Source: Bacillus sp. Marseille-P3661 (GTDB lineage Bacteria; Bacillota; Bacilli; Bacillales; Bacillaceae_J). Taken from it: a stretch of DNA of 64,000 nucleotides. Shown here piece by piece: positions 46,411 through 53,658 of the stretch (position 1 is the stretch's first letter; each line of letters opens with the position of its first letter). The notes beneath the pieces were generated by a model. That model saw only the letters and a list, made by a program, of their open reading frames with translations. It had not been told where the DNA came from and ran no database searches. The stretch is taken from contig NZ_LT965953.1 of assembly GCF_900240995.1 (NCBI RefSeq), forward strand, positions 1,261,303-1,325,302, in the 5' to 3' direction. The position numbers and the translations under genes were made by a program.

Positions 46411-46987
46411 TTTTTTAATTGCATTTACTTCAGTTTCAGTTAAGTTCGTTGCCTTACAAATAGCCTCAATGCTAATATTTAACTCCAATAAATTCCTAAC
46501 AATCTCTATAGTTCTTTGTTTTTCTCCTTCTGCTTTTCCCTCGGCTTTTCCTTCAGCTCTTCCTTCTTCTTGCCCTAACTTTTTGTAATACTTTGCAAAC
46601 GATGTATCATCTAATGAAAGTCCCATGGTTAAAATTCTCCTTTTCGATTAAGGGTTTCAACTGTTGAACCAATGCCACATTTTTATCTTCCGGTAACTTC
46701 AGGATTTGATCTATAAATATTAACAGTCTTTGAATATATTCACGTTGCATCTTTTTATTTGTTATTTTACCTTCTAAGAGGATTCTCATCAATTTTAACT
46801 TATATTGGAACGCACTATTTTCATCTTTTTTACTTTTTATGAGATATAAACCAGCTAATACGGCCAAAGCAAAGGGATTGTTTGATTGAAGTAGATCCGA
46901 TTCGGATTGAGAGGCAATTCGATACGTGTCATATTGATAAGTGAGCCTAGTGTTAAGCAAATTATAATTATATTCATTCAGGTTATA
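46402..46987 (-). pseudogene. Rpn-like nuclease family B, frameshifted C-terminal two-thirds
   Basis: Homology to the full-length copy starts at 'YNLNEYNYN' (46987) and runs through 'LAVLAGLYLIKSKK' to 'LIEKEN'. There an extra T in a run of four shifts the frame, and the rest ('GLSLDDTSFAKYYKK' to 'EVNAIKKSM') continues in another frame. The nuclease N-terminus is missing; a matching N-terminal fragment lies at 51040-51347. The internal AAAAGGAGA and ATG at 46626 remain, giving an intact 74-residue C-terminal ORF (46402-46626). Confidence 0.75.
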
Positions 46988-47490
46988 GGTTCTTAGTGCG
47001 CCAATTCTATACTCTACTGGGGGCAAGAACCGGAATTCTAAATAAGCTCTTCCCTTACCAGATAGGGAAATTGCTACCATAATATTCGAAACAATGAAAG
47101 ACCGAAAGTTTAGCAATACATTGTTCTACAGCCCTTATTAATCCCTTGAAAAAACACGTATCTTTAAAATAAAAAGCACCTCTAAATAGAGATGCTGAGA
47201 TAACCAATTCCTTTTAATATAAAATCTAAAGAATCCTCCACTGATGTTTAACTAATTAATAAAGTTTCGATAATCATCAGTCGTATGAGTTATATAAAGC
47301 GTTTCATATTATACTAGACGATTCAGTAGTATCTAATATGGAGTTTCCGAAAAAAATGGGATGTAATATTGCTCCTCACTCAACATGATGAAGGCGAATC
47401 CTGCCTGTAGAGCCCAATTCATCATACATTCCATTTCCCCTTGAATCAAAAAGTGCGCAGCCGGTGTATATTTTGCACCCGTAAATAAAC
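46988..47490. other. 500-base gap without a recognised gene
   Basis: The first 130 bases extend the frame of the family B pseudogene into unrelated sequence. A terminator hairpin is at 47166-47196. The remainder shows nothing I can name. Confidence 0.4.
47166..47196 (-). terminator. terminator hairpin, minus direction
   Basis: AGCACCTC-TAAATA-GAGATGCT (one mismatch) followed on the minus strand by TTTTTATTTT. A similar AAGCACCTC...GATGCTT hairpin occurs at 51476-51508. Confidence 0.65.
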
Positions 47491-48581
47491 TTAACTTTTA
47501 TTTCTTAAGTTTTCAATTTCTCTTTCACTAAGTTTTGTCATTTTGGAAATAATCGCTATATCAAAACCTTCATAAAGCATGGTAAGTGCAATGTCACGTT
47601 TTTCTTCAAGTTTCCCTTCATTTTTTCCTACTCTCCTCTCTCCTTCCAGATTACTTAAAAGGTCCCGTAGTTCTTTTGCCCTTGCTTCGTAAAGCACACG
47701 ATTTTCCTTGTTAGCACTCAATGTTTCCCATTCAATGAGCGCTTCTCTTACCTGTTCTTTGTCCATCGCCCATTCCTCCAATTCAGATAGTAGCTCAGCA
47801 TTTGTCTTTTTCTTTCGATAATCAGACGCTGAAAGCATCATCAACCATGGTAACTCGTTACTTTTTTCTTGACGATTTTTCATTTGCCGTCGATATTTTC
47901 TCCATTGTACCATGAAAGTACTTAGGTAAAGTGAAACTTCCATCAGTGGGTTTTTTCATCCCACTGATGGATAGTCCCTAAAAGGATGACCTAAAGGCCC
48001 TTGAACCAATCGGGGTTTTATAGGCTGTTTATCCCCACCTATCCTTTCTCTTTATTTATTAATGTCCTTGAGGTGGGGATAGTACAGCCTGTTAAACCGG
48101 GATCAAATACATGGAATTCGAGATAATCAGACCATTGAAAATGATCGGTTTCTTCTTTTATATGAAATACAGTATGAAATAAGTCTGTTTCAGAAGGAAA
48201 TAGCGGATAATTTAGGATGGTGATCATAATGGTAGGCTTTAACATTGTGTAGGGCTGTCCGGAGTGGATGGAAGATGTGTAAGTTTTAGCCCAATAATAG
48301 AGAATACGTTCTGGCATATCATGGTGATTCACTACCTGAACCTCAACATTAATTCTCTCACCGGCGGCTGTCAAAACTAGAAAATCAAGGCGTATAGATT
48401 TTCCATCTTCCGTGTCCTTAACAATTTCAGTATTTTCAAACGTTAAATCCGTAATCTTTGAATCTTCATTTCTTCCTAGTAAGTCATTTAAAAATGCAAT
48501 TGTAATATGCTTGCGGTTGGCCTGTCCACACAATTGTTTAAACATAAAATCGAGTTTTAAATCAAGATATTCTGTTGTCAA
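47491..48581 (-). pseudogene. Rpn-like nuclease family A copy 3, interrupted by an insertion
   Basis: The N-terminal part (TTG 48581, 'EYLDLKLDFMFKQLCGQ', Asp in IRLDFLV, NVEVQV) reads to 'YLEFHVFD', is cut by a 177-base insertion (47925-48101), and resumes at 'STFMVQWRKYRRQ' to the stop at 47491. Otherwise it is nearly identical to copies 1 and 2. The internal GGAGG and ATG at 47766 lie after the insertion, so a 91-residue C-terminal ORF is undamaged. Confidence 0.8.
47925..48101. mobile_element. 177-bp hairpin-rich insertion (MITE-like)
   Basis: Absent from copies 1 and 2 at the same codon. One end holds CCATCAGTGGG...CCCACTGATGG (11-bp perfect hairpin, 9-base loop), the other TATCCCCACCT...AGGTGGGGATA inside AGGCTG/CAGCCT. 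No ORF and no clear target duplication; the site is CTTA/ATCA. Two subterminal hairpins without terminal repeats are reminiscent of IS200/IS605-type ends, so a non-autonomous derivative is possible. Confidence 0.6.
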
Positions 48582-48847
48582 GTGAATCTTCCTTTCGAGG
48601 ATACGGATTTGATTTGAAGAATAGATAAAATAATTAAAAGAAGGTTGGCCGGTGCGATTATAAAGATCTAAGGGGGACAACGACGGATATAATCCAGGAA
48701 AAAAATTAGCTTCTTCCTAAATTTATATTGTCCTTTAGGAAAAGGAGGTATCCAAATAATTCTCTTCAAAAAGGTTCCCCGGTCAGGCACCAAAGACATG
48801 CTATTATATCAAAAGCTCCTTTTACTCCTAGGGTCTCTTGTAATCTG

Positions 48848-49165
48848 TTAGACTGATAACTCACGCTCTTTAATATGTTGTAATTGAACAATTTGTATGG
48901 ATTCATCTTCAACTTTTATGCTTACAAGCATATGATCCATTTTCTGTTTTACCTTAATATATTTGAATCCACTATGAAAGGTATTTAAATCTAAAAACAC
49001 TTCATCTTCCATTAATTCAAACTTATGTACTCCATTACGATCCAGATCCTTAAAGAAAGAAAACAATTTTTCTTTCATAGACTGCGTTAGATTCAAGGTT
49101 TCAAATTGTTCTATTACTTCACTAGAAAAAGAGAGAGTTGGTACATCAATAAACTTTATGGGCAA
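48848..49165 (-). CDS. hypothetical protein
   Basis: 105 residues, acidic, mixed alpha-beta ('NLTQSMKEKLFSFFKDLD', 'VKQKMDHMLVSIKVEDESIQ'). TTG 49165 is preferred because AGAGGAG lies 8 bases upstream; a GTG at 49174 overlaps that site. Lies alone between the broken Rpn copy and the SpoIIS module. Family not recognised. Confidence 0.5.
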   Translation of the reverse strand: MPIKFIDVPTLSFSSEVIEQFETLNLTQSMKEKLFSFFKDLDRNGVHKFELMEDEVFLDLNTFHSGFKYIKVKQKMDHMLVSIKVEDESIQIVQLQHIKERELSV

Positions 49166-49620
49166 AATAACCACTCCTCTTAGGAATATTAATACAGACT
49201 AAGCATCACCTTCCCATGTAATATTAATAAACAGTATATCATAGTTTATCCTTTAAAAAAATCTATAAAATAAGCATTTACTACAAACCCCTGGTCTCGC
49301 CCACTATCACTTTTGGAGAATTGGTAATCGAATCCTTCTTCATTACCTTCAAAAAATTATCTACATGCTAAAACCCTACAGAAGCTATATCTGTAGTTCA
49401 TTGGATTACTATTACTAAGATCAAAAATTAGTCTACCCAAATAGAAAGATCAATCCCGAATTAATTTGTTCCTTTAAACAGCTTTGAATTTCTCGATGCT
49501 CACTTTTAACAAAGGATGACTAAAATTTGAATATTAAAAGCAGGTAAGTTGTTTTGTACCTGTTTGCTTTTCTATTTATATGAATTGTGAAGAAATACAA
49601 ACAATAAACATGAGTTGCTA
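49166..49620. other. 455-base gap without a gene
   Basis: Apart from the terminator at 49536-49571 and the upstream site of the hypothetical gene, I see nothing supportable. Confidence 0.4.
49536..49571 (-). terminator. terminator of the SpoIIS-like operon
   Basis: AAAAGCAGGTAAG and its near complement TACCTGTTTGCTTTT pair with a small bulge; on the minus strand the right arm ends CTTTTAATA. It is 50 bases past the last antitoxin-like gene. Confidence 0.6.
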
Positions 49621-49797
49621 TTATTTTTCATTCAGACATTTTCTGTTAAACCATGACCAGATCCCAAATGGGCCAGATTGAATCTGATCTAGCCTTCTCA
49701 ACAATAATTCGTTATTTCTTCTAAGCTTTCTATGTCCGTTAGAGTACCCTGGATTAGCTAATGGTAAATTAGGGCTCCTTTTCTTTAACTCATTCAT
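49621..49797 (-). CDS. SpoIISB/SpoIISC-like antitoxin, second copy
   Basis: 58 residues: MNELKKRSPNLPLANPGYSN then a basic helix ending in GPFGIWSWFNRK. It aligns with the gene just upstream: S-x-N-L-P-L-A-x-x-G-x-S-N-G-x-R-(K/R)-L-R. ATG 49797 follows AGGTGG. It may be the third component (SpoIISC type) or a duplicated antitoxin of the SpoIIS module. The C-terminal tryptophan-rich end is not shared. Confidence 0.55.
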   Translation of the reverse strand: MNELKKRSPNLPLANPGYSNGHRKLRRNNELLLRRLDQIQSGPFGIWSWFNRKCLNEK

Positions 49798-49879
49798 TTC
49801 TTTCACCACCTAACTATTTATAAGTTATGTAGTAAAAGTGCAAAGTATGAAAAAAAGTGTCCATAATGGACACTAGCTA

Positions 49880-50059
49880 TCAAAGACCGTATTTGCTTCT
49901 TCCTAAAACTCTTCGATTTTCCTCTCTTAATCTACGGATACCATTACTTTCCCCTGCATGAGCTAGAGGAAGGTTTAGACTTCTTCTTGGCGGTTGAGAA
50001 TTCGATTTCATTTTTGATTTATTCTTCTCTTTAGTTTTAGGCATTTCAATTGCCATCAT
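49880..50059 (-). CDS. SpoIISB-like antitoxin
   Basis: 59 residues, strongly basic N-terminus (KTKEKNKSKMKS) and 'SLNLPLAHAGESNGIRRLRE', comparable to the short basic SpoIISB that neutralises SpoIISA. It overlaps the 3' end of the toxin gene by 14 bases, with an AAGGTGG site in the toxin sequence, so translation is coupled. Identification depends on context more than on sequence. Confidence 0.6.
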   Translation of the reverse strand: MMAIEMPKTKEKNKSKMKSNSQPPRRSLNLPLAHAGESNGIRRLREENRRVLGRSKYGL

Positions 50060-50809
50060 AAGCACCACCTTCATTATTAATATTTATCTCTACTGCTAAT
50101 GTATAAACTATCAATAACATGTTTATGACATTTGCATCTACATCGTTTATTTCCAAATCTTCTCTCATTGTTGTAACTTTTGCTACATAATCCTCATTCA
50201 AGACCCATAATGGCATCAACATTAAATTGTCTTTAGAAGAATAGTAAGTCTCACGCAAATTGAGAAGTCTTTCTACTTTAGCTTTTGATGATCCTTCTAA
50301 AACAAATTCTTTTTCTTCTTCTGTTCTGTATGGTAAGACATCTACACGAAGAAGTTCCAACTCAGCATACTTATTGAAAAAATTATCTAATTCCTGACAT
50401 ATTCTTCCTTACTTCTAGTATAACTTGGATACTCATATGTATTCAATACAATTTGCATGTTGCCAATTTTATTATTGGTCAAATCCAAATAACGCTGTGT
50501 TGCATCTATCTGTTTTTCTGTCATTTTTAGTTCATGTCCACCTAATTTTGAAAAATAAAGATTAAAAAAAACTAGTGAATCTACAGAGATAAAGCTTACC
50601 AATACAATCAAATAGTTCTTCAAATCAGTAAATAAGCTGTTTGGTTCGTTTGATAAATAGATTAAACAACCCAAAACAAAAATTAAATACCAGGTTTTCC
50701 GAATAGTATCTCTTTCCTTTACAATATCTGGATTCTTCCAGGATAAGAAGGTATACAAAGCCAATAGGGCAAAGACAAACCATAAACCTATAATGATGAA
50801 GACTTCCAA
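50046..50809 (-). pseudogene. spoIISA: SpoIISA-like membrane toxin gene with a frameshift
   Basis: The N-terminal 140 residues show three membrane helices and 'IRKTWYLIFVLG', 'EPNSLFTDLKNYLIVLVSF' and 'KLGGHEL', all close to B. subtilis SpoIISA. The frame then ends at TAG 50387-50389, while the cytoplasmic C-terminal half (from 'CQELDNFFNKYAELELL' on) continues in a neighbouring frame to 50046. Restoring one T near 50396-50402 rejoins them to about 250 residues, the size of SpoIISA (248). TTG start after GGAGGGG. Either a real frameshift (toxin off) or a sequencing error. Confidence 0.75.
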
Positions 50810-51020
50810 TATATCCCCTCCCTTTCTTCATCCATTATTGCAAATTAAAATAATAGATCATTCTAAATCTATTTTATCAAGTGTTTCAAAGATTATAAGA
50901 CTCTCTTTATTATCAATCCCGACATTACTTTCTTAAGATTAAAAGAAGCTTCTATTTTTTGTACTTTTTAGTTAATAGATTCATAAATTTACTTTTGAAT
51001 TATGTATTCAAAACTGGGTC

Positions 51021-51347
51021 TTACAGCCAGTGAATCGTGGGATAAAAATATTGAAACATCCGTTTCGGAAACAATGCTTTGTATCCTCCTTGGACTTCTA
51101 CATGAACAAACACCCACTGTTCTTTGCCCGTTTTTAGATGTAGTCTTACCAATTTGTCAGCAACACGCTTATTACTTTCTGATTCTGGAAGAATAGTATG
51201 TAGTTCTTGTTTGAGGAAATTGTGGGGAATAGAAAAATCAACTTGTTCATACAAATCTGGTGAAAAAAACAAAAGAAATTCTTCAAACTGCTCTGTTATA
51301 ACATCTTTCCATAACTGATCATAATCTGTAGTACTCACATAGATCAA
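51021..51347 (-). pseudogene. Rpn-like nuclease family B, N-terminal fragment
   Basis: 108 residues matching the first 102 of the full-length family B gene ('YDQLWKDVITEQFEEFLLFF', 'RVADKLVRLHLKTGKEQWVF', 'HVEVQGGYKALFPKRMFQYF') and then diverging to a short foreign tail (PTIHWL). The Asp and Glu-x-Gln of the nuclease are kept. It could be the detached start of the copy whose end lies at 46402-46987. Confidence 0.75.
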
Positions 51348-51475
51348 ACCACCTTTCTGGATTTATCTTTATAATTCGGCATTAGTTCATCATAACCTCC
51401 TACCATACTTCCAACAATGATCAATGTTTAACTTTCATTTCGCAATTGTTCAATTTCTATTTAATTAAATAATAA

Positions 51476-51508
51476 AAGAAAGCACCTCAAAATAAAAGAT
51501 GCTTTCTT
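51476..51508 (-). terminator. terminator hairpin, minus direction
   Basis: AAGAAAGCA pairs with TGCTTTCTT over a 15-base loop; on the minus strand TTTTATTATTT follows. It lies 24 bases past the end of the nucleotidyltransferase relic. Confidence 0.65.
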
Positions 51509-51531
51509 ATGGTATTAAATCTATTATCCAA

Positions 51532-51839
51532 TTACAAAGCATACTTAGAACTCCTTATAATACTCGATTTAAGTGCCGGTTTAATATCATCGATAATAAC
51601 TAAATCAACTGACTTTTCAAAAAGATCTTCAAGAGTAAACTTCAAATCCATATAATTATCGAAAGTCATAGCTTTATCTTCAAATTCTACTAACAGGTCA
51701 ATATCACTTGAATCCTTTTGTTCTCCCCTGAGTATGAGCCAAACAAAGCAATACGAATCACACCGTATTTTTCTTTCCATATTTTTAAGTTTCTAGAAAG
51801 TTCCTTCAGAATCTCATGTTGCGATAATATAATAATCAC
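51532..51839 (-). pseudogene. MNT-type nucleotidyltransferase, frameshifted
   Basis: Minus frame from GTG 51839 gives 'HEILKELSRNLKIWKEKYGV' and 'IRIALFGSYS'; the frame then slips and continues as 'RGEQKDSSDIDLLVEFEDKA' to the stop at 51532. Adding one A restores GS-x10-DxD, the minimal nucleotidyltransferase motif of MntA antitoxins. About 103 residues when repaired. No intact HepT partner is adjacent downstream. Confidence 0.65.
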
Positions 51840-51948
51840 CGCCATTATCATAATAATATCCAATAGAATTGTTCATATTTTTCTTAAATACACTATACGC
51901 TATTTAATCGACCAAAGCATTTTTCAACCTATACATGATCTAACAAAT

Positions 51949-52256
51949 CTACAATCTTCTCTCTTTCAATGCAGGAAACTCTTTTTCAACCACGTTCCAA
52001 ACGATACCATTATCTACACCAATATAATTCTGAATCAACACGTCCCTGAGTCCTGCCATTTCACGCCAAGGTACATGTGGGTGGTTGTCTCTAAATTCTT
52101 TTGAAATACGTTTCGTGGCTTCTCCAACGATCTCAAGATTCAGAATGACCGCGTCCTGAATTAACTTCGAACTAAAAAAATCCTCTTCTCCGTTTGGAAT
52201 ATATGACTCAATATTTGTTATACACTCTAAGTTAAATAGAGTTTATCTTTTGTCAT
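51949..52256 (-). pseudogene. HepT-like HEPN protein, broken near the start
   Basis: From 52220 down, 'ESYIPNGEEDFFSSKLIQDA' and 'LEIVGEATKRISKEF' lead to 'LRDVLIQNYIGVDNGIVWNV', the DUF86/HepT core. ATG 52256 (MTKDKLYLT) is followed by a small deletion that shifts the frame before 'CITNIESY'. In active HepT the motif is R-x4-6-H with His before -x-Y; here the position is Gln, so even a repaired protein would probably lack RNase activity. Confidence 0.65.
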
Positions 52257-52436
52257 AGTTGAATAGCTCCACTTAACACTTCTTCCTTCATCAAAATCTA
52301 CAAGTAAATCAAGATCACTAGTAGGTCCATCTTCGTATTTTGCAACAGAACCAAAAACTCGTACACTTTGAATTCCATGTTCGCTTGCGATTTTCAAAAT
52401 CTTTTCACGTTTTTCCTGAAGAACATCGTATATCAC
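52227..52436 (-). pseudogene. MNT-type nucleotidyltransferase, truncated
   Basis: 69 codons: 'EKILKIASEHGIQSVRVFGS' then the GS-x10-DxD motif 'GSVAKYEDGPTSDLDLL' and 'DFDEGRS'. After this the frame runs directly into the start of hepT (ending TMTKDKLYLT), so about 45 C-terminal codons of MntA have been deleted. Part of the same decayed MNT/HepT pair. Confidence 0.65.
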
Positions 52437-52495
52437 AATACATCCCTCAATTCTTCATTAAGTATACTTTCATTATATCTTTTTACAGGCTGCTG

Positions 52496-52512
52496 GGGCA
52501 GGTTCGCTGCCC
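52496..52512. repeat. short REP-like hairpin
   Basis: GGGCAG-GTTCG-CTGCCC, with a GGCAGGTTCG loop resembling the other island palindromes. Confidence 0.4.
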
Positions 52513-52548
52513 TTATCAAAGAAAAACTCGCAGGAAAAGACCAATAAT

Positions 52549-53292
52549 TTAATTATTCTTACCATCTCCCATCACCCCCACTATCTTCCTAAAAACCCCA
52601 GAAGGTCTCTCCGCCAATTCCCTCATCTCAATCTCCTTCACCACACCATTCCGCTTAATCCTCAATTCCTCGCTCTCATGATCCACTTCAACCACCAAAT
52701 CCTTCAACCGATACCGTTCTACCCGACTCGCTTGATCCACATCCCGTGCATCCAGCTCCACCTTCACACTTCTAGAAATCCGCCGCAGCATCCGCCACAG
52801 CGTGACCTCTTCGCCACTTTTCATAAAAATTTCAGGCAGCTCTTTTGCTTGCTTTAACGTATTCAGCGTCGTCATCATATACACGCGCACACCATACTGA
52901 ACCGGACGAATCACATCATCTAACCGCTCCCAATAGCGAACCCTAAAATACACATACTCCTCATCGCCACTCTTAGGAATCTCACCAATCTCCCGCCGTT
53001 TCTTAATCTCAACCCGCTCGATTTTGCCATAATAAACAATCCCATTTTCCTCCTGCGACACCCACTTCGGCAAATACAACGCCACATACTTCGCCTCCTG
53101 CCAGCCCGGAACCAGTCGCTTTGCCGGAATATGATAAAAGCCACCCTTCAGATGCGCCGCAAAATTCACAGCATTCTTCACCACACCCACAAGCACAGAC
53201 TCATCAAACGAAGACCGCCACTCCTCGTTCACACCCCGTGGCAAAATCCCTTTGCGCAACAGATAATTATCACTAAGTAGGTTCTTTCTCAA
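52549..53292 (-). CDS. unknown protein, GC-rich foreign segment
   Basis: About 247 residues with many charged strands ('LVPGWQEAKYVALYLPKWVS', 'YVYFRVRYWERLDDVIRP', 'MLRRISRSVKVELDARDVDQ'). Its DNA has visibly higher GC and different codon use than both flanks, so it was acquired. No family recognised; a nuclease- or restriction-associated domain is possible but not supported by a motif. The only start is a weak TTG at 53292 lying at the end of the group II intron remnant, so the true N-terminus may be lost. Confidence 0.5.
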   Translation of the reverse strand: MRKNLLSDNYLLRKGILPRGVNEEWRSSFDESVLVGVVKNAVNFAAHLKGGFYHIPAKRLVPGWQEAKYVALYLPKWVSQEENGIVYYGKIERVEIKKRREIGEIPKSGDEEYVYFRVRYWERLDDVIRPVQYGVRVYMMTTLNTLKQAKELPEIFMKSGEEVTLWRMLRRISRSVKVELDARDVDQASRVERYRLKDLVVEVDHESEELRIKRNGVVKEIEMRELAERPSGVFRKIVGVMGDGKNN

Positions 53293-53557
53293 GGTATTAA
53301 GAGATCTTCCTAGCTAAGTTCATCCGCTTTCTCCTCAAATATCAGCCACATTTATCCCTACATCATCAGGGGATATTTTGGACAAACTCTTCCTGATGTG
53401 AAAACCTCAAATGTGATTCGTGTACTCAGACCGAGGATATACCTAAGGTACAGATTCTATGTCACCATGGACACCCTTGCTTTCAGCTCATGGTTCACAT
53501 ATCTCGACACCCATAACAGACTTTCACTGTCTAGTTGATGAACATGCCTGGCACACA
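53293..53557 (-). ncRNA. 5' remnant of a group II intron (domain I)
   Basis: Read on the minus strand it begins GTGTGCCAGGCATG (GUGYG 5' consensus) and includes AGTGAAAGTCTGTTATGGG, AAGCAAGGGTGTCC and GGTCTGAGTACACGAATC, segments I recognise from domain I of bacterial class-B-type introns. About 265 bases are kept. No reverse transcriptase or domains V/VI follow; the GC-rich ORF is joined instead. Confidence 0.7.
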
Positions 53558-53658
53558 AAAAAGAAACAGAAGAGCTGTCCCCCTGTTTCTACAATTCTTT
53601 CTCTAGTTGTATTAAATGCTTTTGTCCTCATTTACTAACTTCAATTTCTAAAAAATTT

